DNA of 64,000 nt from Mesorhizobium sp. B2-8-5 (GTDB taxonomy: Bacteria; Pseudomonadota; Alphaproteobacteria; Rhizobiales; Rhizobiaceae), in NCBI RefSeq assembly GCF_006440675.2, contig NZ_CP083951.1, forward strand, positions 496,001 through 560,000, read 5' to 3'. This document shows positions 48,834-56,159 of this stretch, piece after piece (position 1 is the stretch's first letter; the number at the start of each line of letters is the position of its first letter). The translations under genes and the position numbers were made by a program. The notes under the pieces are model-generated. The model did no database searches and was not told the DNA's origin. It worked only from the letters and a program-made list of their open reading frames with translations.

Positions 48834-49165
48834 CGGCGGCTTTCCGGCTGCGGTTCAGCCGACATCTTGGCGGGTGTGGATGGAAATTTCAAACCTCGTT
48901 CCGAAGTTTCGGCGGCCTGCACGCCTTCGAGATTAGCCGAGGCGTCCATCCCATCGTCATCCACGGGCGGAGCAAGGAGCGTTGCGACGCGGCGCAGCCG
49001 CGCGGATCCATTCCGTGCCCTTGAGGGTTGCAACGGCGCAGAATTCTGCTCGGCTCACGCCTTTCTATCGAGGTAACGGCAAGGATTCCAGGGCTCCGCG
49101 ACAGAGCTTTGCTCCTCGTTCCGCCCTGGAATGACGAATTTCTAGACGCGCTGTCCCCGGACCTC
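48834..49165. other. Intergenic region with two palindromic repeat remnants
   Basis: No gene is visible in these 332 bases. They contain a GC-rich repeat-like block (about 48948-49021, CGTCATCCACGGGCGGAGC... to ...GCGCGGATCCATTCCG) and a clear CGTCATTCCAGGG-family element (49083-49138). They probably also contain the promoter of the P-loop kinase gene. Confidence 0.5.
49083..49138. repeat. CGTCATTCCAGGG-family repeat, copy 1 (minus orientation)
   Basis: The ends GGATTCCAGGG and CCCTGGAATGACGAA form the inverted termini, with an inner GCTCCGCGAC...GTTCCG segment. The same element occurs at 51606-51660 and 52867-52918. Confidence 0.75.
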
Positions 49166-50272
49166 TCACGTAGGAACCGAGCGGCCGATACGCAGGAACC
49201 CGCCGTCGAACGGCAGCTCCCGCGCCGCGCCGCCGGCGGTGACGACGCGCAAGCGGTCAGGCGCCGATTCCAGGCCGCCCGGCGGCTCCACACCCGCGAA
49301 CGGAACCGCGCCGATGACATGGCGGAAGGAGATCGACCGTCCCTCGGCGAGCGCGAAGGCCGTTGCCACGCCTTCATGCTTCAACCAGTTGTCGCCGAGC
49401 GAGGCGGCGTGGCCGACGGCAGTGCAGCCGTCCTCGACGCCGAGAACACCGACGTGACGGCCGCTCCAGGGCGCGTAGTCGCGGCCGCCATTGCTGAACC
49501 ACAGCATGGTCACCGGCAGTTCGGCCGGGTTCTTCAGCACCAGCACCAGGTCCTGCTCGGCGTGGCGGGCTATCGCCGTCCAGCCCGGGCCGCCGTGATC
49601 CGCCTCGACCAGGGTTATGAAATCCTCGCGCCTGTCTTCCATGCGATAGTCGGTGAGGTCGGTTGTGCCGCCGGCGGCCAGAGGGACCTTTGTGAGGTCG
49701 CTGGCGCGGGCCGGATAGGCCAGCCGAAAACGCCCGCGCGCCGGATCGGGCTCCGGCGGCGTCGGGGGCGTGACGGCCATGCGCTTCGGCGAGAAGGCCA
49801 ACCGGCCGCCGCCCTTCATCACCGTCATCGGATGGTGGGCGACGGAGATCGCGCCGGAGCCACCGGAAAAGATGTGCTCCTGGTAGAGGAAGGGATGACC
49901 GTCGCGCAGCGTGAAGACCTTGTCGATGGTGGCGCCCATCACCTTGCGGCGCAGCCGGAACACGGCCCGCCAGCCGCCGGCAATGGCGCCGTTCTCGACG
50001 ACGTCCCACTGACTGTTGGCCGGCCAGCCATGCAGGGGCGCGGCCTCGACGTCGCTGGTGGAGAATGGCGCGCAAAGGAAATCGCCGGACAGGCGGACCG
50101 TGCCTTCGGGCAGGGTTTCCGGCAGGTTCTCGCGCGGCGAACCGACCCAGGGCGCGCGATGCAGGGGTTTCAGAACGCGGCCGTCGGCTTCGATGTCCAT
50201 GGCGGCGATATGGCCGACCGCGAGATCGAGCGAGACCGAGATGCCTTTTGCGCCGATGGTGAGCGTGTCCAT
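49166..50272 (-). CDS. Aldose-1-epimerase-like (galactose mutarotase fold) protein
   Basis: The 368-residue protein has the pattern of DUF4432/aldose-epimerase-like proteins: an N-terminal beta-rich region with GHIAAMDIEADGR, histidines in AAPLHGWPANSQWDV and SVAHHPMTVMKGGG, and a late VGAVPFAGVEPPGG segment. It probably binds or interconverts a sugar. The ATG at 50272 follows GGGAGACATTC; the in-frame upstream extension lacks a ribosome-binding site. Confidence 0.7.
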   Translation of the reverse strand: MDTLTIGAKGISVSLDLAVGHIAAMDIEADGRVLKPLHRAPWVGSPRENLPETLPEGTVRLSGDFLCAPFSTSDVEAAPLHGWPANSQWDVVENGAIAGGWRAVFRLRRKVMGATIDKVFTLRDGHPFLYQEHIFSGGSGAISVAHHPMTVMKGGGRLAFSPKRMAVTPPTPPEPDPARGRFRLAYPARASDLTKVPLAAGGTTDLTDYRMEDRREDFITLVEADHGGPGWTAIARHAEQDLVLVLKNPAELPVTMLWFSNGGRDYAPWSGRHVGVLGVEDGCTAVGHAASLGDNWLKHEGVATAFALAEGRSISFRHVIGAVPFAGVEPPGGLESAPDRLRVVTAGGAARELPFDGGFLRIGRSVPT

Positions 50273-50541
50273 GAATGTCTCCCGCGAATCTTTGCGCAAG
50301 AAAAGCCTGTTCGATGGAGCGCGCGCAAGCGGAGCGACCAGCATTTTGCATCAGCGCGTTTGCGCCCTATGAAATCCCATAGCGGCAAGGGGGGGCGGGG
50401 ATGGCAAAGCGGGGACGCGCCGGTGTGTCTGAAAGACTGCAAAACCTGGGCAAATGCTTTGCTGTGCGCGTTAACCAGTTGGACGCGGCGGATGGGTTAC
50501 GCTAGCTTCGCCGCGTCTCAGCAACAGCTTTAGAACAAGTC

Positions 50542-51558
50542 TTGCCCCGTCCCTTCCTCCAGAAACTCATCGCCATATTGGCATTGCTCGCGTCGCTTGC
50601 CGGCTGCACCACCACGCCGCCGGAAAGCGTGCTGGCCGTGCCGGCGCAACCGCAGAAATATGCGGCGATCGTGGTCGACGCTTCGTCCGGCAAGACCCTG
50701 TTCGAGGTCAATTCGAGGTCGCAGCGCTATCCCGCGTCGCTGACCAAGATGATGACGCTCTACATGCTGTTCGAGGCGCTGGAGTCCGGCCGCGTCACCA
50801 AGGAAACGCGGATCCCGGTTTCCGATCACGCCGCCTCGCAGCCGCCGACGAAACTGCGTTTCCGGCGTGGCGAAACGATCGACGTCGATTCCGCCATCCG
50901 CGCCATGGTGGTGAAGTCTGCCAACGACGTGGCGGTGGCCGTGGGCGAATATCTGGGCGGCGGCTCAGAGGACCAGTTCGCCGCCATGATGACCACCAAG
51001 GCGCGCTCGCTCGGCATGACCGGCACCAGTTTCCGCAATGCATGCGGCCTGCCCGACGACGGCCAGGTGACCACGGCGCGCGACATGGCGGTGCTGGGCA
51101 TGGCGCTGGAGCGCCGCTTCCCGCAGCATTTCCACTATTTCTCCGAAAGCGACTTCATGTTCCGCGGCCGGCTGGTGCGCGGCCACAACGACATGCTGGG
51201 ACGGGTGCGCGGCGTCGACGGCATCAAGACCGGTTACATAAGAGCTTCCGGCTACAACATCGTCACCTCCTACAATGCCGACGGGCGGCATCTGATCGTG
51301 GTGGTGATGGGTGCCGATACCGCGCGCCAGCGCAACGATCATGTCGAGGCGCTGATCCAGCGCAGCCTGGGGCCGACGACCGCCGATGCAACCCAGCCCC
51401 GACTGATGTATTCCGGGCAGCAACCGGCCTCGCCACTTCCCCAATTGCCGCCGCCGGACTCGGCTTTGCCAGGGCTGCCGCCGCCGGGTTCGCCGGCATC
51501 CGATCTGCCGTCGGCGGATCTGGCCTCGCCCAGTGCGCCGCTGCTGCCGACGCAATAG
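50542..51558 (+). CDS. D-alanyl-D-alanine carboxypeptidase lipoprotein (PBP5/6-like, peptidase S11)
   Basis: The 338-residue protein has a lipobox LAGC (C22), so it is probably a lipoprotein. It carries the three penicillin-binding motifs: SLTK (66-69), SAN (126-128) and KTG (229-231). It trims the terminal D-Ala of peptidoglycan stem peptides in the periplasm. The C-terminal ~50 residues are Pro/Ser/Ala-rich low complexity. The start is TTG at 50542; no in-frame ATG would retain the signal peptide. Confidence 0.88.
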   Translation: MPRPFLQKLIAILALLASLAGCTTTPPESVLAVPAQPQKYAAIVVDASSGKTLFEVNSRSQRYPASLTKMMTLYMLFEALESGRVTKETRIPVSDHAASQPPTKLRFRRGETIDVDSAIRAMVVKSANDVAVAVGEYLGGGSEDQFAAMMTTKARSLGMTGTSFRNACGLPDDGQVTTARDMAVLGMALERRFPQHFHYFSESDFMFRGRLVRGHNDMLGRVRGVDGIKTGYIRASGYNIVTSYNADGRHLIVVVMGADTARQRNDHVEALIQRSLGPTTADATQPRLMYSGQQPASPLPQLPPPDSALPGLPPPGSPASDLPSADLASPSAPLLPTQ

Positions 51559-51605
51559 ACAAGGCCAACAGGCGCGCCTCCTTGAACGACGGCGAAGCCG
51601 TTCCT

Positions 51606-51660
51606 TCGTCATTCCAGGGCGAAGCAGGAGCGAAGCTCCGTCGCGGAGACCCTGGAATCC
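51606..51660. repeat. CGTCATTCCAGGG-family repeat, copy 2 (plus orientation)
   Basis: TCGTCATTCCAGGGCG at the left and ACCCTGGAATCC at the right form the inverted termini, with a GGAGCGAAGCTCC hairpin inside. It lies just upstream of the IS110-family element. Confidence 0.78.
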
Positions 51661-51699
51661 TGTGTGTTGGTTCTGGTGTATGGTTTGAAGTGGGAAGGA

Positions 51700-51834
51700 G
51701 ACCGAATGAATCCTGGTCGTCCTTTCGGACAGGCCGTGGCATGGCCCGGTCCCTTCCCACCGGTGAACCATCAACCTGAACAGTTGCACGGGGCTGTTCT
51801 AAGCAGACCCCGCACCACAGGAAGAGGCGTGGAC
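51700..51834 (+). ncRNA. Candidate IS110 5' non-coding leader (possible bridge RNA region)
   Basis: This non-coding stretch before the IS110 transposase can form hairpins, including GTCCTTTCGGAC near 51718 and CGGGG/CCCCG at 51789-51812 with further CTG/CAG pairing. Elements of the IS110 subgroup encode a bridge RNA in the region upstream of the transposase. The exact ends and guide loops cannot be set by eye. Confidence 0.4.
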
Positions 51835-52761
51835 ATGATAGCCCAGAACTATGTCGGCTGCGACATCTCAAAGCAGTGGCTCGATTTTTTTGATGAGACA
51901 AGTGGCCGTCTTCGGCGCATCGACAACCAGGCCGACGCGATCGCGGCGTATGTGGCGGGCCTTGATCCCAGTCGGGACTTCGTCGTCATGGAGGCGACGG
52001 GCGTCCATGACCGGCTTCTGCGCCATGCGCTGGCCAAGGCCGGCGTGCCGTTCTCGCGGCACAACCCAGCGCATACCCACCACTATGCGAAGTCGACGAG
52101 ACGGCGGGCCAAGACCGATCCTCTCGACGCCAGGATGCTGAGCGACTACGGCCGTCGCTATCAGCCTGAGGCCGAGCCGGCGCCGCGCGAAGAAGTCGAG
52201 CGGCTTCAATCGCTTGCCCGCTACCGCGATCAACTGGTCGAGATGCGGGCAACGGCGAAGAAGCACCTCGCCGAGGCCTTCAATGAGATCGTCATTGCCG
52301 ATCTGGAAGAAACGATCGCCTACCTCGACACGCGCATCAAGGCGATCGAGAGCCAGATTGCCGAAGTCATTCGTCAAGCCGAGGACACCGCCCGCGATTA
52401 CACGCTCATGGTCTCCGTGCCCGGTGTCTCCAAGGTCGGCGCATTCTCGCTGCTGGCGCTTCTGCCCGAGCTCGGCCAGCGCTCACCCAAGGCGATCGCG
52501 GCACTGGTCGGCCTGGCCCCGTTCGACAACAAAAGCGGCAAGCTCAACCGCAGGAGCCAGATCCAGGGCGGGCGATCACGCGTGCGCCGCGCTCTCTACA
52601 TGGCAGCCCTCACCGCCATTCGAACCTGTGAGCGCTTCAAGACCTTCTACAGCGCACTTGCTGCCCGCTCCGGCTCCAAGAAGCTCGCCATCATCGCCGT
52701 CGCAAGGAAGCTCCTGGTCGTCCTCAACGCCATCATGCGCGACAAAACCGCATTCGCATGA
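51835..52761 (+). mobile_element. IS110-family transposase (complete coding region)
   Basis: The 308-residue transposase has the N-terminal RuvC-like DEDD residues D10 (GCDISK), E53 (VMEATG), D95 and D98 (KTDPLDARM). It also has the C-terminal Tnp20 domain with SVPGVSKVGAFSLLALLP and the catalytic serine S248 in GGRSRVRRALYMAAL. The ATG at 51835 follows GGAAGAGGCGTGGAC. The frame is intact, so the element may be active. Element ends are uncertain because IS110 elements lack clear terminal repeats and target duplications. It is bracketed by two inverted copies of a dispersed palindromic repeat. Confidence 0.9.
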
Positions 52762-52866
52762 ACACAGTTGCCATTCCGTGACCTATGAGCGATCCCACGG
52801 TGCAGACCTGATGCGAAAGGCAGCGCAGGCTGCTCTGCACCGCTGTATTCTTCGGCGTAATGGCAT

Positions 52867-52918
52867 GGATACTAGGGTCTGCGCGACGCTTCGCGCCGCT
52901 CCGCCCTGGAATGACGAA
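52867..52918. repeat. CGTCATTCCAGGG-family repeat, copy 3 (minus orientation)
   Basis: GGATACTAGGGTCTGCGCGA at the left and CCCTGGAATGACGAA at the right mark the element. It is inverted relative to copy 2 on the other side of the IS110 transposase. Confidence 0.75.
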
Positions 52919-52950
52919 CCGAAAGTGGCTCGCCGCCCTATCCGTAGACC

Positions 52951-53400
52951 CTACCTAACCACCAGCACGGGGATCTGCGTCAGCGACACCACTTCCGCCG
53001 TCTGGCTGCCCAGAACCAGGCGGCCGATGCCGCGGCGGCCGTGCGAGGCCATGACGATGAGGTCGCTGCCTTCACTGGCCGCAACCTCGAGGATCGCTTC
53101 GGCGGGCGTGCGGTTCTCGATATGGATGCCCTTGGAGGCCACGCCCTTCGCATCGGCCTCGGCCTTGCATTTGTCGAGCAGCTCGCTTGCATATTTGCGC
53201 GCGCTTTCCTCGTAATTGACCAGTTCATCGGCGGCGACGTAGCCGGCCATGGCGCCGCCCCAGGCCAGCGCGGGGAACTGCTCGGAGACGGTGACGAACG
53301 CCACGGTGGCGCCGAGGCCCTTGGCCAGCTCCAGCCCGTGTGCGACGCCCTTCTGGGCCAGTTCCGAGCCGTCGGTGGCGATCAGGATTTTCTTGTACAT
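52951..53400 (-). CDS. Universal stress protein (UspA family)
   Basis: The 149-residue protein has the Usp fold: MYKKILIATDGSELAQKG at the start and the ATP-binding SHGRRGIGRLVLGSQTAEVV near the C-terminus. Usp proteins help survival during growth arrest or oxygen limitation. A perfect FNR/FixK-type palindrome lies 111 bp upstream of its ATG, which suggests induction under low oxygen. Confidence 0.92.
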   Translation of the reverse strand: MYKKILIATDGSELAQKGVAHGLELAKGLGATVAFVTVSEQFPALAWGGAMAGYVAADELVNYEESARKYASELLDKCKAEADAKGVASKGIHIENRTPAEAILEVAASEGSDLIVMASHGRRGIGRLVLGSQTAEVVSLTQIPVLVVR

Positions 53401-53788
53401 GGTGGCTACCCCTCATTTGCGGGGCGATGCGCGCCCCAATTGGCGGGAGCCTGAACGATCAGGCCTGATTTGGATATAGTCAGCCTATCAGGCCAGCCAC
53501 AGGGGCCAGCTTGATCTGGATCAAGGCCAGCCGGCGAAGACGATTGCTCCAGGGGAGATCGGATAATCGCGAACGGCGCTCTCCCTCTCATTTCGACTTC
53601 GACCGAGCCGAGACGGAGCGGGGGCAGCGCCGACCTATGCAATTGCGCGTGGCGGCTGGCGACGCCTCTCACCTTCCCACCCAATCACAAGAACTTGTTC
53701 GGTCACACGGGATTCACACTGGCAATGGATATGCTGCGCCGGCTTGGCGTATCGTAGCCGCAAAAGCCCGCGAACAGGAGCACCGACC
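53401..53788. other. Divergent promoter region of uspA and DUF1003 genes
   Basis: These 388 bases contain no convincing gene. They hold the perfect FNR/FixK-type box described separately and an adjoining GGCCTGAT/ATCAGGCC palindrome (about 53461-53493). The right half, 53530-53780, shows nothing I can name. Confidence 0.45.
53511..53524. promoter_or_regulatory. Perfect FNR/FixK-type box (anaerobox)
   Basis: TTGATCTGGATCAA matches the FNR/FixK consensus TTGAT-N4-ATCAA with perfect dyad symmetry. It is 111 bp from the uspA start and 265 bp from the DUF1003 gene. FixK control of usp genes under microaerobic conditions is known in rhizobia. Confidence 0.65.
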
Positions 53789-54712
53789 ATGGCAGGCGAC
53801 CCGAAGGCGTCCGCGCAAGTCCAGGCCGACAACGAGAACGACATCGCCGGCGAATATCTCGAGGCGGAGACCGTGCCGGAGGATGCGCAAGCCGCCGCCG
53901 ACGAGATCCTCGAAGCGCCGGAAGTGCCGGATTCCGAACCGCATGTGCCCGGCCGGATCAAGCCGAAGAAAAAACCCTCGGCGATCAGCGGCAGAAAGTT
54001 CCGCAAGCGCGACCTGGTGCGCGTCGATGATCTGAGGCCCAGCCTCGCCGACCGCATCCGCTCCGACCATCCAGACCTGCCGCGCGGCGCCCGCATCAGC
54101 CGCGAGGAGCTCGGCCGCTACCGCATGCGCTACATGGAGGAATTGCTGCAGCAGGAGCACGGCGAATTCTCCGAGCTCGACCGCCAGGTGGTGGAATCGA
54201 TCGCCAGGCAAGACACGATCTCGGAAAACTCGGAAGAGGAGTTCGAGGAGCACCGCTCCTTCGCCGACCGTATCTCCGACACCATGGCCGAGTTCGGCGG
54301 CAGCTGGTGGTTCCTGATCTCGTTCGGCGGCGTGCTGCTGATCTGGATCGGCATCAACCTGATCGCCGGCCTGGCGCACGCCTTCGACCCCTACCCGTTC
54401 ATCCTGCTCAACCTGATGCTCTCCTGCATCGCCGCCATCCAGGCGCCGGTGATCATGATGAGCCAGAAGCGGCAGGAGGCCAAAGACCGGCTGCGCTCCT
54501 TCAACGACTACCGGGTGAACCTCAAGGCCGAGCTCGAAGTGCGGCACCTGCACGAAAAGCTCGATTACCTGATCTCGCGCCAATGGCAGCGCCTGGCCGA
54601 AATGCAGCAGATGCAGCTCGACGCCATGCACGAGCTGGCCGGCGCGAAGAAGCAGAAGCGGGCGACAAGGGCGGTGCGGAGGAAGACGGCGAAGGTGCCG
54701 GCGGAGGGATGA
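53789..54712 (+). CDS. DUF1003 membrane protein
   Basis: The 307-residue protein has a long acidic and hydrophilic N-terminus (residues 1-165), then ADRISDTMAEFGGSWWFLISFG leading to two membrane helices (about 180-200 and 215-240) and a coiled C-terminal tail with EVRHLHEKLDYLISRQWQRLAEMQ. This is the DUF1003 architecture. The function of the family is unknown. The ATG at 53789 follows CAGGAGCACCGACC. Confidence 0.85.
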   Translation: MAGDPKASAQVQADNENDIAGEYLEAETVPEDAQAAADEILEAPEVPDSEPHVPGRIKPKKKPSAISGRKFRKRDLVRVDDLRPSLADRIRSDHPDLPRGARISREELGRYRMRYMEELLQQEHGEFSELDRQVVESIARQDTISENSEEEFEEHRSFADRISDTMAEFGGSWWFLISFGGVLLIWIGINLIAGLAHAFDPYPFILLNLMLSCIAAIQAPVIMMSQKRQEAKDRLRSFNDYRVNLKAELEVRHLHEKLDYLISRQWQRLAEMQQMQLDAMHELAGAKKQKRATRAVRRKTAKVPAEG

Positions 54713-54966
54713 GGAGCTAGGGTTCCTCGCCCCCAAAAAGTGGGGGGCCGAAGGACAAGCGAGACCCGCGGCTCGCCCCGGAACGGAGGCTCGACGAAAT
54801 CGAGACGGAGAAGGGGGCGCCATCTCCGATGGCCTATCGGTCGGACAATCGACCCATCACAGGCCGCCGCACAATCGCCAATTGGCCGTTGAAGCTAGGT
54901 GCGGCTTCCGCTAAGAAGCCGTGGCTGGCCGGCTTACCGGCTGGTTCGTTTTCCGGTTTCCGGGAA

Positions 54967-55043
<77 letters not shown>

Positions 55044-55321
55044 AATTATCTTTCTATTTCAATCGGTTACGCCAATTCTGACTTACCTTGCTTGCCTGGA
55101 GACTGCCCACGCAACCAACAGGGCTCTCTTTCCGCTGCTTTCGTGGAGCAAAGGTCGCGTAATCATCGTTCGCATGACGTGCCCGGCACTGATTCCACGG
55201 AAAGCGGTTGCTGGGTCCTGCCCATAAAAGCAGCGCTCAAGTGTGTTTGGTCTGTCGAGGAGCTTGGGCGGCAGTTTCGGCAGAGACGGTCAATTGGGCT
55301 AGAAAGCCGACTTTTGCGCCT

Positions 55322-55361
55322 AAAGCGCGTCGCGTCGAAACGGATTCAGGCGACGCGCTTT
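55322..55361. repeat. AAAGCGCGTCGC hairpin repeat
   Basis: AAAGCGCGTCGC and its reverse complement GCGACGCGCTTT form a perfect 12-bp stem around a GTCGAAACGGATTCAG loop. This is a known-looking Mesorhizobium intergenic palindrome. Confidence 0.75.
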
Positions 55362-55374
55362 TAAGCCTTTATTT

Positions 55375-55426
55375 TCATGCATGTCGTTATCGCAAAACCG
55401 CTGCACACTTTTGCGCGACATGCATT
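55375..55426. repeat. CATGCATGTCG palindromic repeat
   Basis: The ends ATGCATGTCG and CGACATGCAT flank inner GCAAAA/TTTTGCG arms. It lies directly beside the preceding hairpin repeat, the two forming a composite element. Confidence 0.72.
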
Positions 55427-55483
55427 TGCTTTGACCGGCAATAGACCTCAATCAGCGACTCGTCATCAACCCGAAGACGGCGA

Positions 55484-56029
55484 TCACTTCAACAGCGCCA
55501 CCGTCCTGTCGACGGCGCTGGGGAAGCCGTTCAGCGAGAGCGCCAGATTGGTCTCCTTCCCCCCGTCCGCGATCACCTTGACCTTGAGGCTTTTGCCGTC
55601 GCGCAAGTTCGCCAAGGTCTCGGCGTCGAAACTCAGATCGACGAGGCAGCCGCCGGGCAGGCAGGTGCGGAAGCGCAGCGGCGGCAGGGCCGGGCCGTCA
55701 TCGATCTGGAGCGTCACGCCCTGGTCCAGCGCCAGGCCGAATGGCAGCACCAGCGTTCCCTGGACGGCCTCGCCGGCCGGGCGCAGTTCCATCGCCAGCA
55801 CGCGCTGGCGCGACTGGCTGTCGGTCTGTTCCTGCGACAGCGCGCAGACCTTCACATTGGCGCCGTTCTGGGTGGCGAGATTGCACGAGACGGTCCAGTC
55901 GCCATGCCCTTCCCTGAGCGAGGTCGCCCCGCCTGGGAGGGCTGCCGTGTCTTGCGCGAAAGCGGCCGCAAGCGAGAGCAGGCTTGCGGCGATCAGCGTG
56001 GCATATCCAATTCGGCTGTTTCGTATCAT
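55484..56029 (-). CDS. Invasion-associated locus B (IalB) family protein
   Basis: The 181-residue protein has a signal peptide (ending AAAFAQ) and the IalB pattern: HGDWTVSCNL, VKVCALSQEQTDSQSRQRVLAMEL, LPFGLALDQGVTLQIDDGP and FRTCLPGGCLVDL. Four cysteines probably form two disulfides. IalB proteins are periplasmic or outer-membrane-associated and were first described in Bartonella erythrocyte invasion; in soil rhizobia the role is unknown. The ATG at 56029 keeps a normal signal peptide. It follows the autotransporter gene on the same strand. Confidence 0.85.
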   Translation of the reverse strand: MIRNSRIGYATLIAASLLSLAAAFAQDTAALPGGATSLREGHGDWTVSCNLATQNGANVKVCALSQEQTDSQSRQRVLAMELRPAGEAVQGTLVLPFGLALDQGVTLQIDDGPALPPLRFRTCLPGGCLVDLSFDAETLANLRDGKSLKVKVIADGGKETNLALSLNGFPSAVDRTVALLK

Positions 56030-56063
56030 CTCGTTTCCATCTCTCAAAAAGTCGGACCGCCCA

Positions 56064-56107
56064 GAATGCGAACGACGAATGCGAACGACAGAGAATGCGC
56101 ATTTCCG
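56064..56107. repeat. Tandem 13-bp repeat followed by hairpin
   Basis: GAATGCGAACGAC occurs twice in direct tandem (56064-56076, 56077-56089). It is followed by the stem AGAATGCGC/GCGCATTCT spanning about 56092-56118. The hairpin may end transcription of the autotransporter gene; no T-run is present. Confidence 0.45.
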
Positions 56108-56159
56108 CGCGCATTCTGATTGCTCGACCCGGGCTTTGCCCGATGCCTCGTCGGCGCCG

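Larger units (their letters stand above)
55044..55483. other. Non-coding spacer downstream of tRNA-Arg
   Basis: No gene is supported in these 440 bases. Just after the tRNA the DNA is AT-richer than average (55044-55100). The right third contains two palindromic repeats. I looked for an integrase remnant or a repeated tRNA 3' end and saw neither. Confidence 0.5.
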
